Positions 27,824 through 36,794 of a stretch of DNA of 64,000 bases are shown here, piece by piece. The stretch is from contig JAGOMP010000006.1 in the NCBI GenBank assembly GCA_017993505.1, forward strand, positions 33,378 to 97,377, written 5' to 3'. Below the pieces are notes generated by a model that was not told where the DNA came from, did no database searches, and was given only the letters and a program-made list of their open reading frames with translations. Position 1 is the stretch's first letter, and every line of letters begins with the position of its first letter. The translations under genes and the position numbers were made by a program. Source of the stretch: Planctomycetota bacterium. Lineage in GTDB: Bacteria; Planctomycetota; Uabimicrobiia; Uabimicrobiales; JABWCH01.

Positions 27824-28963
27824 TTAAAAATCTATCGTTAAATCTGTCACTCTATCATCTGTGTATTTTCTACGTAGAGTTTTGAAAATAGTTGTTGCTC
27901 GTTTTGTACCCACACCTTCTACTTTTTTTAATGTTTCTATATCTGTTTTCTGAATTTTTGCTAGACTTTGAAATTCATCAACTAAATTTTTAGCAATGTA
28001 CATGGGTAAACGGGCAACGTACTTTAAAAAGCGATATCCATGAGGTGAAACAGGATATTCATCTATTTGGTTATTGTTAGAAAAATCATATCCCAAATTT
28101 TTGCATACAACTAATGGACTAAGTTCGCGTATTTTTGTTAACGTATTGACCATTTCTCGAGCTTTTTCTTCTGTAAATTCTTCTACAGTATCTTGCTCTG
28201 GACGTTCTTGCTTAAGTTCATCTTTTTTTACATTGTCTTGTTTACAATCCTCCTGATTTCTATAATCCATTATGATAAAAGCAAGGTATGATTCCATTTC
28301 CAAAACATTTTCATCTAGCTGTACCTTAACTAAATAACCTTCAATACCTAATTCTACTACAAAAGAATCCATATACTCTTTAATTCGTAAAATTTTAATT
28401 CCTTTGATAATAATCTCGATAATATCGTAAAGATTGACTGTATTTTGAATTTCTGCATCATTTAACTGCTTTAACTTATCATCAAATATGCCTCTATATT
28501 TTTCTAATGTGTCTAGTGCTTGACCAACTCGAGTTAATAAAAGTTTGACGTCTTTCAATAAATATTTATTTTTATTATAATAAATAGTCAAGGCATTTCT
28601 TCTTTTAGAAATGGCAAGTACCATGCACTGCAAATGTTGTGATGTTCTATCAGCAGCTCGATGACGCATACCTGTTTCAGGTGTATTGAATTTTTGGTCA
28701 GGGAGTAAGTGAACGTTTGCTTTTAGAATTTTTTGAGCTTCTAGATCTAAAATAATAGCACCATCCATTTTTGCTAATTCATATAATTTTTCTGGTGCGA
28801 AATTACAGTTTATGTCAAATCCACCTTGGAAAATTGGATCATTGATGTTTTGAGAATCTATAAAAACTAAAATTGCTCCAAACTGTGCCATTATAATATC
28901 ATCAATAGCTGTTCTAAGTTTTGTACCAGGAGCTAATAATTTAATTTGATCTAATAATTCAAT
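27824..28963 (-). CDS. disA: DNA integrity scanning protein DisA, diadenylate cyclase
   Basis: 379 residues when started at the ATT at 28961-28963. DisA makes cyclic di-AMP from two ATP and senses branched DNA. The cyclase domain has LAKMDGAIIL and ETGMRHRAADRTSQ (family DGA and RHR motifs); the C-terminal helix-hairpin-helix part shows LKKVEGVGTKRATTIFKTL. The segment between ATT and the first ATG (28891) reads ELLDQIKLLAPGTKLRTAID, which matches the conserved LAPGTPLR N-terminus of DisA, so the ATG would truncate the domain. AAGGAGG stands 8 bases before the ATT and no ATG, GTG or TTG lies in frame upstream before a stop. An acidic insertion (KQDNVKKDELKQERPEQ) lies in the middle. Confidence 0.93.
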   Translation of the reverse strand: MELLDQIKLLAPGTKLRTAIDDIIMAQFGAILVFIDSQNINDPIFQGGFDINCNFAPEKLYELAKMDGAIILDLEAQKILKANVHLLPDQKFNTPETGMRHRAADRTSQHLQCMVLAISKRRNALTIYYNKNKYLLKDVKLLLTRVGQALDTLEKYRGIFDDKLKQLNDAEIQNTVNLYDIIEIIIKGIKILRIKEYMDSFVVELGIEGYLVKVQLDENVLEMESYLAFIIMDYRNQEDCKQDNVKKDELKQERPEQDTVEEFTEEKAREMVNTLTKIRELSPLVVCKNLGYDFSNNNQIDEYPVSPHGYRFLKYVARLPMYIAKNLVDEFQSLAKIQKTDIETLKKVEGVGTKRATTIFKTLRRKYTDDRVTDLTIDF

Positions 28964-28971
28964 AGGATGTT

Positions 28972-28978
28972 CCTCCTT
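28972..28978 (-). promoter_or_regulatory. Shine-Dalgarno site that sets the disA ATT start
   Basis: AAGGAGG on the minus strand, 8 bases before ATT at 28963 and 80 bases before the first ATG. Confidence 0.8.
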
Positions 28979-29068
28979 GTGTTTTTTTAAAATTTTGTTT
29001 TACTTTTTTTATGTTTTTCACTATAATTTTGAAAGGAACTTATATTTATATGAGCATCTTTCTATTTT

Positions 29069-29097
29069 TATTTTGAATTTCAAATTCAAAAAGTCAA
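29069..29097 (-). promoter_or_regulatory. Candidate disA promoter
   Basis: Minus strand TTGACT (29092-29097), 17-base spacer, AAAATA (29069-29074). The -10 is poor. Confidence 0.35.
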
Positions 29098-29197
29098 GAA
29101 AAAAATAAATCTTTATTCCAAAGAATATATATATTTTAAAAAAAACTATTTTCTTTATAAGAAGATTGTTCTATTTTTATCATGAAAGAAAAAATCA

Positions 29198-30196
29198 ATG
29201 GAGGAGAATAGGATAGCTGGCTATCAATTGTGTAGGACACTGGGGAAAGGTTCAATGGGGACTGTGTACCTTGCTATTAATATTGCAACAAATCGTGAAG
29301 TAGCATTAAAAGTTTTAGACAAAGAACTTTCACACGATCCTAGATTTGTAAATCGTTTTCTACGTGAAGCAAGAAATGTTGCAAAATTAAAAAATCATGA
29401 AAATATCGTAGAAGCATATGATTTTGGTGAATATCAAAAAAGATATTATTTTGCAATGGAATATGTCCCTGGGAAAAGTTTAGCTCAATTAATTTTTGAG
29501 CAAGGTAAATTATCAGAAAGAATGGCGTTGGTAATCACAATGAAAGTCGCAAGTGCATTAGAACATGCGTCGTACTATTCTATTGTTCATCGTGATATTA
29601 AACCTGAAAATATCTTAATCTCTCAAGAAGGAACTGTCAAATTATGCGACTTAGGATTAGCAAAAGACTTGACTTGGGATGGAACCAATACTCGCGAAGG
29701 AATTATGTTAGGAACTGCTTGTTATGCAGCACCTGAACAAATTGCTGGTAAATTAAATGTAGATGGTCGAGCAGATATTTATTCGCTGGGAGTAACTCTA
29801 TACCATATGTTGACTGGTGTAGATCCTTTTGAAAATAAAAAATCTCGAGACATTCTTTTATTGCATGCTTCTAATAAACCTGCTTTTGTTCCTTCTACAA
29901 AATATGGGATTTCCAATTCTGTTTTAAAATTAATAAAAAAAATGACAGCCAAAAATCCTGATGAACGACACCAGACTCCTAAAGAAGTTTTATTAGACAT
30001 TGAATATATTTTATTAAATCCAGAAAATATACAGCCTCGTCCTGTCTATCAGCCCAAAAAAATTGTTTTAGAAAAAAGAAAATGGAGATTTCATCTACAA
30101 TTTATCAGTCCTTCGCATAAGTATATTTTTATATTGATTGCAGAAATCATCATGATTATATTCATTTGTTTAATTTTACATATTTTAAAAACTTAA
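29198..30196 (+). CDS. Ser/Thr protein kinase with C-terminal membrane anchor
   Basis: 332 residues. Hanks-type kinase from residue 9: glycine loop GKGSMGTVY, Lys 38 (VALKVL), HRDIKPEN at 131-138, DLG at 151-153 for DFG, CYAAPEQ as the APE site, SLGVTLYHMLTG. All catalytic residues are present, so it is probably active. A single membrane segment lies at about 307-329 with no external domain after it. The ATG at 29198 overlaps its only good ribosome site (GGAGGAG, 29200-29206); the codon six bases after that site is ATA (29213), in frame, which would make a protein five residues shorter. Divergent from disA. Confidence 0.92.
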   Translation: MEENRIAGYQLCRTLGKGSMGTVYLAINIATNREVALKVLDKELSHDPRFVNRFLREARNVAKLKNHENIVEAYDFGEYQKRYYFAMEYVPGKSLAQLIFEQGKLSERMALVITMKVASALEHASYYSIVHRDIKPENILISQEGTVKLCDLGLAKDLTWDGTNTREGIMLGTACYAAPEQIAGKLNVDGRADIYSLGVTLYHMLTGVDPFENKKSRDILLLHASNKPAFVPSTKYGISNSVLKLIKKMTAKNPDERHQTPKEVLLDIEYILLNPENIQPRPVYQPKKIVLEKRKWRFHLQFISPSHKYIFILIAEIIMIIFICLILHILKT

Positions 30197-30207
30197 AATT
30201 ATTTTCT

Positions 30208-31578
30208 ATGAACAATATACAAGAAATTCAAAATTTACAAAAAAAATTTTTCTTCAGTGGTAGGACAAACCATTATAGATTTCGGTTGCAACAACTCTGT
30301 AAGCTAGAAAAAGAAATAAGAAATCAAGAAACAGTCATTATATCTGCTTTACAAAAAGATTTAGGAAAATCATCAGCAGAATCTTTTATTTCTGAAATCA
30401 GCTGTGTTCTCTCAGAAATTCGATATATACAAAAACATTTAAAATCATGGTGTAAAGCTAAAAAAGTACATACTCCCATTGCGGCTGGTCTTGCCAAGAG
30501 TTATTACATTGCAGAACCTTATGGCTTAAGTCTCATTGTATCACCTTGGAATTATCCTTTTTTACTTTCCATGATTCCCCTCATTGGTTCTATTGCAGCT
30601 GGGAATTGTTGTGTTCTCAAACCTTCAGAATATGCACCTGCAACTTCCTCTGTAATTCAACAAATTTGCAACCATATTTTTTTAGAAGAACACATAGCTG
30701 TTATCCAAGGTGATGCAAAAATAGCTACAGAATTATTAGAACATAAATGGGACTATATTTTTTTTACAGGCAGTCCTGAAATCGGCAAAAAAGTCATGCA
30801 ACAAGCTGCTATTCATTTAACTCCCATAACTTTAGAATTAGGGGGAAAAAGTCCTTGTATTATAGATGAAACTGCCCATGTATCTGTTGCTGCTAAAAGA
30901 ATTATATGGGGTAAGTTTATGAATGTCGGTCAAACGTGCGTAGCTCCTGATTTTATTCTTGTCCAAGAATCCATAAAAGACAAATTCATAGAATACTTGA
31001 TACACTACATTCAAAAATTTTATGGAGACAATCCTAAACAAAGCCCAGATTATTCGCACATTGTCAATATAAAACATTTTCAACGCCTAGAAAAATTAAT
31101 GGAACAAGGTCGTATACTATATGGCGGTGACAAAGATAAAAACAACCTTTATATTGCACCTACTCTCCTTGATCAAGTCTGTTGGAATGATCCTATTATG
31201 CAAGAAGAGATTTTCGGACCACTTTTGCCTATTTTAACATATAAAAATTGGGATGAAATCATTCCTCCATTGCAACAACAAGAAAAACCACTTGCCTTAT
31301 ATTTATTTACAACAAATAAAGTACATCAACAAGAAATCATACAAAACATTCGTTTTGGTGGAGGTTGCATAAATGATACGCTACTTCATGTAACTAATCC
31401 ATTGCTTCCTTTTGGTGGTGTGGGAAATAGTGGCATGGGGTCTTGTTATGGCAAATTCAGCTTCGATACATTCTCGCATAAAAAAGCCATCCTACAGCAA
31501 TCAAGTTGGTTTGACGTTTTTTTGCGTTATCCACCCTATAAAAATAAAATCAAATTTTTACGAAAAATCTTACGTTAG
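30208..31578 (+). CDS. Aldehyde dehydrogenase, ALDH3-like
   Basis: 456 residues from ATG 30208 (an in-frame ATG at 30166 lies in the previous gene). It oxidises aldehydes with NAD(P)+. Seen: EPYGLSLIVSPWNYPF, GNCCVLKPSEYAPATS (cofactor site), FTGSPEIGKKVM, catalytic Glu in LELGGKSPC, catalytic Cys in NVGQTCVAPDF, and QEEIFGPLLPIL. The short length and lack of an N-terminal extension fit the ALDH3 class, often acting on long-chain or aromatic aldehydes. Only 11 bp separate it from the kinase and from the next gene, so all may be co-transcribed. Confidence 0.94.
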   Translation: MNNIQEIQNLQKKFFFSGRTNHYRFRLQQLCKLEKEIRNQETVIISALQKDLGKSSAESFISEISCVLSEIRYIQKHLKSWCKAKKVHTPIAAGLAKSYYIAEPYGLSLIVSPWNYPFLLSMIPLIGSIAAGNCCVLKPSEYAPATSSVIQQICNHIFLEEHIAVIQGDAKIATELLEHKWDYIFFTGSPEIGKKVMQQAAIHLTPITLELGGKSPCIIDETAHVSVAAKRIIWGKFMNVGQTCVAPDFILVQESIKDKFIEYLIHYIQKFYGDNPKQSPDYSHIVNIKHFQRLEKLMEQGRILYGGDKDKNNLYIAPTLLDQVCWNDPIMQEEIFGPLLPILTYKNWDEIIPPLQQQEKPLALYLFTTNKVHQQEIIQNIRFGGGCINDTLLHVTNPLLPFGGVGNSGMGSCYGKFSFDTFSHKKAILQQSSWFDVFLRYPPYKNKIKFLRKILR

Positions 31579-31588
31579 AGGAGTTGAC

Positions 31589-34504
31589 ATGACAAAAATA
31601 TTTTGTCTCCTTTTTTTTATGAGTTGTATTTTTGCTACCTCTCAAAGTAGCGAAGTCCTACGACAAGCCAAAGAACTAGAACGTTGGCCCCTTGCATCTG
31701 CTAAAAGAGCAGCAAACCTTCTCACAAAAAAAGAACATGTTCATCTATTGCTGGACATTTTAGAAAAAGGGAAACCAGCTGCTAAAGAAGGAGCAGCCTT
31801 TTGCTTAGGGAAATTACGCGAAAAAAAAGCATATCCTATTTTACACAGCTTTGTCAAACAAAGAGAAATGAGAACGCGTCTTACTACTACATTTCGTTCC
31901 ATGGTGTTGATTCATAAGACAAAAGCATATCAAGACATCATTGACTTTATAAAAACAAGCCCTTCATTAGGACATAAAGATGCTTACAATGCACTTTTTA
32001 AAATTACAACAGAAGAACATATTCCTATATTAAAAGAACTCTACCAAAGTAGATCATATAGAACAAGGCTATTATCTATTAGACTTATGAATGCAATAAA
32101 AAAACAAGACATGTTCATGTATTTTGTAAAAGCCTTAGAAGACGATTCCCCTTATGTAGTGTCACAAGCTTTAGAAATTTTAGGGAATATTCCCCTAGAA
32201 AAAATAAAAAAATATTTTGCGTTTTCCAATATCAAAAACAAAAATCAAACTATACAGAACTATGCTCTACTCATTTTAGTATTGCAAGAAGACTCTTCGA
32301 AAGAAATAATATTAAATGATGAATGGCTTTCTTTAGTCTGGCAAAATATTCGACATACAAATCCATTTGTGAAATGTTGTGCTACTGTGGCACTAGTCAA
32401 TTTTGGACTTCGCACAGAAGATCCTCATATCATTGAACTATTAGATAAATATATTCCACCCACTCTCATCGACATATTGTCTGGGACTGTATATTTCAAA
32501 GAATATCTTGTAGTAAAAGACATTGCTCATCAAAAACTTATCCAACTCACAGGGAAAAACTTTGGTAAAAACATGGCACTTTGGCGCGATTGGTGGAGTC
32601 GAAACGGAAAAAATTTTCGTTCTATTCGCCTTTTACAAGGCATCACACAAGATGAAATTCATGCTTTGCGTCTTATATATTGTATAAAAAATGCAACAAA
32701 AGAATTAACATATCTATACACTGCAAAACAAGAAAAAGAAGAAGAAAAAAACTTTGAACGCATTGTCTATTTAAATAACAAACAAGCAACAGAACTTGTG
32801 AATGTCCTAGGAAAAACAAAATATTTTGAAATGCCACAAGAATACGGGAATCGTTTAGATACATACCACAAACTAGAAATTACTTTACAAAATAAAGTTA
32901 AAACAGTCATTGTCTATGGACTACATCCAGGCAATCTTTCTCCTATTTTGCATGTATTAGGGAAACATACTACAGAAAATATTTGGCAATTATATTGGGA
33001 CAATTATAAACGTCCAGATTGGGATGTATGGTTTCAAGAAGAATCAGAATGGTTTCTGAAAAATACAAATAAAAAACAAAGAAACCAACGTCTTAAAAAA
33101 ATGATTTTAGAATCTTATGCATGGTTAAAACCTAATGTTCGTGACATTGCAGTCCAAGACTTATTAGAATTGATGCAAGAAAATTCAGAAATGACATCTG
33201 CTATGGTTCAATGGGGTCTTACACACATTCAAACAGAAATGGAACTCAATTTTCGAACGCAAAAACTTATACAAAGTTTAGCCTTAGCGAAAAATGAACT
33301 TGCTATCCATTCCATTATTGAATTTCTTCTTTTAAACTATACACCCATAGCACGACAACTACTCATAGACACCCTTATCCATGCAAAAACTCCCATTTTA
33401 TTACAATATATACGACATGCTAATTTTCGCATTCGAAGCGTTGTTGTAGAAGTGCTAGGTGACAAAGAGCCAGAAGAAATAATCATCCCTTGGGTAATGG
33501 CATTACTACAAGATTCACAAACAGAAGTCTTAGAACAAACATTACTAACATTAGGAAAATGGAAATTAAAAGCTACATGGGAAGATATTTATGAAATTTT
33601 ACATACAGAACGATATTTAGTAACTACACGAGAAAAAGCATTATTGGCACTTACTATGATAGACCCAGAAAAAAGTCGTCCCATTTGTTCTGCATTGCTC
33701 ACTTCCCAAGAAGAACACATGCGTGCTGCGGTTGCAAAAGCCCTTGTGATGATAGGTGATACAATTTCATTGCGGACATTGTGGCAAATATTGCAATCTG
33801 ATCCATCCTTATTAGTGAGAGAAACAGCTAAAAAAAGTTTAATAGAAAACCAACAAGAACAATCTATCCAAAATCTTCTTCTATCTCTTGCATTGCAACC
33901 AAGTACTACTCAAGTGCGATTACAAGCCTTAAACATTTTAGAACAATTCGATGATTGTCCCTTAGAAGAACTACAACCCCTTTTAAAAGATCAAGATACA
34001 AAACTTCAACTTCAAGTAGCCAAAATTTTTGCCAATCAATACCATATTCCCACCATTCCTATTTTTATTCGTGCACTTTCCCATCAAGAACAAGATAAAG
34101 AAATTCAATATGTCTTAGAAAAACTTACACTCCAGAAAATAAACGAAGAAACAAAAGAATCACTTTCTAATAGTTATAAACAGTGGTGGAAACATAATAA
34201 GCACATTCCATATAATCAAATCATTTTTAAAGCATTCAAAACAAGAGGCTATCAAGTAAGTAGCATGATCGATTACTTACTCACAAACAAACCTAATAAA
34301 CAAATGATTCCTCTCTTACTTACCACAATTCAAGATGAAAATTGGTATATACAAGCTATTTCCAATCACCTTTTACAACAAATCACGCAACAAAATTACG
34401 GAACGATTCGTCACCATACAGGCAAAAAAATTCAACAAGAAATACATAAATCTTGGCAAAACTACTATAAACAACAAAACAATCAACAGGAGAAAACAAA
34501 CTAA
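31589..34504 (+). CDS. Exported HEAT-repeat protein
   Basis: 971 residues. Signal peptide MTKIFCLLFFMSCIFA. The rest is helical repeats of HEAT/PBS-lyase type (for example LLDILEKGKPAAKEGAAFCL, RIRSVVVEVLGDKEPEEI, HMRAAVAKALVMIGD), interrupted by MALWRDWWSRNGKNF and YKQWWKHNKHIPY, a W-x-x-W-W element common in planctomycete HEAT proteins. A non-HEAT middle region (about 340-500) is unassigned. GAGGAG is 5 bases before the ATG at 31589. It overlaps nothing but is one base from the Hsp70 gene. Probably a periplasmic binding scaffold; partner unknown. Confidence 0.82.
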   Translation: MTKIFCLLFFMSCIFATSQSSEVLRQAKELERWPLASAKRAANLLTKKEHVHLLLDILEKGKPAAKEGAAFCLGKLREKKAYPILHSFVKQREMRTRLTTTFRSMVLIHKTKAYQDIIDFIKTSPSLGHKDAYNALFKITTEEHIPILKELYQSRSYRTRLLSIRLMNAIKKQDMFMYFVKALEDDSPYVVSQALEILGNIPLEKIKKYFAFSNIKNKNQTIQNYALLILVLQEDSSKEIILNDEWLSLVWQNIRHTNPFVKCCATVALVNFGLRTEDPHIIELLDKYIPPTLIDILSGTVYFKEYLVVKDIAHQKLIQLTGKNFGKNMALWRDWWSRNGKNFRSIRLLQGITQDEIHALRLIYCIKNATKELTYLYTAKQEKEEEKNFERIVYLNNKQATELVNVLGKTKYFEMPQEYGNRLDTYHKLEITLQNKVKTVIVYGLHPGNLSPILHVLGKHTTENIWQLYWDNYKRPDWDVWFQEESEWFLKNTNKKQRNQRLKKMILESYAWLKPNVRDIAVQDLLELMQENSEMTSAMVQWGLTHIQTEMELNFRTQKLIQSLALAKNELAIHSIIEFLLLNYTPIARQLLIDTLIHAKTPILLQYIRHANFRIRSVVVEVLGDKEPEEIIIPWVMALLQDSQTEVLEQTLLTLGKWKLKATWEDIYEILHTERYLVTTREKALLALTMIDPEKSRPICSALLTSQEEHMRAAVAKALVMIGDTISLRTLWQILQSDPSLLVRETAKKSLIENQQEQSIQNLLLSLALQPSTTQVRLQALNILEQFDDCPLEELQPLLKDQDTKLQLQVAKIFANQYHIPTIPIFIRALSHQEQDKEIQYVLEKLTLQKINEETKESLSNSYKQWWKHNKHIPYNQIIFKAFKTRGYQVSSMIDYLLTNKPNKQMIPLLLTTIQDENWYIQAISNHLLQQITQQNYGTIRHHTGKKIQQEIHKSWQNYYKQQNNQQEKTN

Positions 34505-34505
34505 C

Positions 34506-35990
34506 ATGGAGGACACAAGTATTATTGTTGGCATTGATTTAGGAACAACCTACTCTGCCATTGCCTATTTAGATGAATATGGAAAAGCAAGTATCATTCC
34601 AAACACAGACAACGAACGCATCACGCCTAGCGTAGTTCTATTCCATGAAAACGAAACTATTGTTGGAAAAATCGCACAAGAAGAAGCTAGTTCTGATCCA
34701 GAAAACGTAGTTCAGTACATCAAACGAGATATGGGGAATGCAGAATGGGAACGTACTATTTTTCAAAAAAAATATACACCAGAAACGATTTCAGCTTGCA
34801 TCATCCAACACCTAGTCCAAGATGCAAAACAATATTTACAAAAAGACATACATAAAGCTGTACTCACTGTCCCTGCCTATTTTGGAGAACGCGAACGAAA
34901 AGCAACACAAACAGCAGGCGAACTTGCAGGTCTAACTATTTTAGGCATCATCAATGAACCCACTGCAGCAGCTATAGCTTATGGCCTTAACCAAAATAAC
35001 CAAGACCACAAAGTACTTGTCTATGATCTAGGAGGCGGTACATTTGACATTACTATACTTCATATACAAGAAAATAAAATACAAGTTATAGCAACTGATG
35101 GCGAAATCCAACTTGGTGGCAAAGATTGGGACGATGAAATCATTAACTACATTGCTGAACAATTTATCGCACAATACAACATCGATCCCAGAGATACATT
35201 AGAAACGTACCAGACACTACGAAAAACAGCTGAAAACGCAAAAATTACATTATCTAAACTGCCACAAACACGCATCCTGTGCCAATGCCAAGGTCAAACA
35301 CTGAAAACACAAATCACACGACTCGAATTTGAACAAAAAACAAAATCTTTACTTACACAAACGCAAACTTACATTGAGTTACTCCTACAAAAAGCTAACT
35401 TACAAAAACAAGACATAGACACTATCCTTCTCGTTGGTGGTAGTACACGCATGCCACAGGTCAAACAAATGCTCACAGAATACTTTCAAAAAGAGCTGAA
35501 TGACACTATCCATCCTGATGAATGCGTAGCCATTGGAGCAGCACTCTATAGTACAATTTTAGACTTACAAAGCTCCACACCTACACAAAACACACATTTT
35601 CTTCCTATAGACCTACAAGAAAAACTCACTGGCTTACAAATCATTAATGTCACTGCCCACAGTCTTGGGGTCATTGCCACTAAAGATGGGAAAAAACAAA
35701 ACTGCGTCTTGATCCCTGCACAAAGTCCTATTCCTATAGAAAAAACAGAGCTATTTGGAACAGAAATAGACGGACAAACAGAAGTCAATATTGAAATTGT
35801 AGAAGGAGATAGCCCCAATCCTGAAGAATGCACTCCTATCGGCACATGCAAAATCGATAATCTACCTAACAGAAAAGCCAATGCTCCCATACAAGTCACA
35901 TTTAGCTACAACGAAAACGGACGCATTCAAATCCAAGCTATTGATAAACTTACAGGAAAAAAAGCACACACAGAAATTCAAATTTCCTAA
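34506..35990 (+). CDS. Short Hsp70-family chaperone (DnaK-like)
   Basis: 494 residues from ATG 34506. Nucleotide-binding domain: IVGIDLGTTYSAIAY at the start, VPAYFGERERKATQTAG, GLTILGIINEPTAAAIAYG, VYDLGGGTFDITIL and LVGGSTRMP. A beta substrate-binding domain follows (VTAHSLGVIATKDGKK, LIPAQSPIPIEKTE), but the helical lid of DnaK (last 100-150 residues) is absent. Such lidless Hsp70s are usual in bacteria with several paralogues. No signal peptide, so cytoplasmic although it follows an exported protein. No dnaJ or grpE nearby. Confidence 0.93.
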   Translation: MEDTSIIVGIDLGTTYSAIAYLDEYGKASIIPNTDNERITPSVVLFHENETIVGKIAQEEASSDPENVVQYIKRDMGNAEWERTIFQKKYTPETISACIIQHLVQDAKQYLQKDIHKAVLTVPAYFGERERKATQTAGELAGLTILGIINEPTAAAIAYGLNQNNQDHKVLVYDLGGGTFDITILHIQENKIQVIATDGEIQLGGKDWDDEIINYIAEQFIAQYNIDPRDTLETYQTLRKTAENAKITLSKLPQTRILCQCQGQTLKTQITRLEFEQKTKSLLTQTQTYIELLLQKANLQKQDIDTILLVGGSTRMPQVKQMLTEYFQKELNDTIHPDECVAIGAALYSTILDLQSSTPTQNTHFLPIDLQEKLTGLQIINVTAHSLGVIATKDGKKQNCVLIPAQSPIPIEKTELFGTEIDGQTEVNIEIVEGDSPNPEECTPIGTCKIDNLPNRKANAPIQVTFSYNENGRIQIQAIDKLTGKKAHTEIQIS

Positions 35991-36035
35991 GCATCTATTG
36001 TATATATTTTTATTACTTCCTTTGAGGAATTGAGT

Positions 36036-36776
36036 ATGAAACAATTTCTATCCGTTATACTTATTTTCTTTTTTTCTTCTACTTCCCTATATAGTCAAAA
36101 TATCATAAGAATAAAAATAGTTTTTTTCCCTTTTAAAGAAGCCATTATCTCTAGTAGAGTAGAAAGTGTTCTTCTACCTTATAATTTAAAAATTGGTGAA
36201 AAATTTGCAGAAAATACTGTCATAGCAACGTTAGATAGCACTCGTTTTAATATTATTATGCGAAGAGTAACAGCACAATATGAATTTGCAAAATCAAACT
36301 TTGAAGATAAAAAAAAGCTACGAGCAGAAAATATTACTAGCGATTTTGAAGTAAAAAAAAGCGAATTTGAATATAAATTACTAGAAAACGACTTAGCAGA
36401 TGCAAAATTAAATCTATCTTATTGTACGATCCAAGCCCCTTTCCCAGGAAAAATCACAGAAATTTTAACAAGAGAATATGAAACAGCACGAGTCGGACAA
36501 CCTTTACTTAAAATCATTAATGATAATAAATTACTAGGAATTATGAATGTTCCTATGACTTTAAAAGGACTCACAACGATTGGTGCTCCTATCAAAATTA
36601 ATCTACCTAATTATAAAATACAAGCCACTGGCACAATTTACGAAATCAATCCACAAGCAGATCACAGAACAGAAACAGTGCGTGTAACAGTGTTAATAGA
36701 TAACACATCAGGTATTTATAAAGCAGGAATGACAGGCGAAGTTCCCATCCTTCCCTTGGCAAGAAAGAAAAAATAA
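36036..36776 (+). CDS. HlyD-type periplasmic adaptor, short
   Basis: 246 residues with signal peptide MKQFLSVILIFFFSSTSLYS. Residues 35-70 and 140-165 are the split lipoyl-like halves (LKIGEKFAENTVIATLDS and YCTIQAPFPGKITEI), with a short coiled-coil hairpin between, then a beta-barrel part with ITIGAPIKINLPN-like strands and GIYKAGMTGEVPI. It resembles RND or type I secretion adaptors but no pump gene is adjacent. GAGGAA lies 7 bases before ATG 36036. It is followed after 18 bp by a second adaptor. Confidence 0.85.
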   Translation: MKQFLSVILIFFFSSTSLYSQNIIRIKIVFFPFKEAIISSRVESVLLPYNLKIGEKFAENTVIATLDSTRFNIIMRRVTAQYEFAKSNFEDKKKLRAENITSDFEVKKSEFEYKLLENDLADAKLNLSYCTIQAPFPGKITEILTREYETARVGQPLLKIINDNKLLGIMNVPMTLKGLTTIGAPIKINLPNYKIQATGTIYEINPQADHRTETVRVTVLIDNTSGIYKAGMTGEVPILPLARKKK

Positions 36777-36794
36777 ACTCATAGAAAGTGCGCC

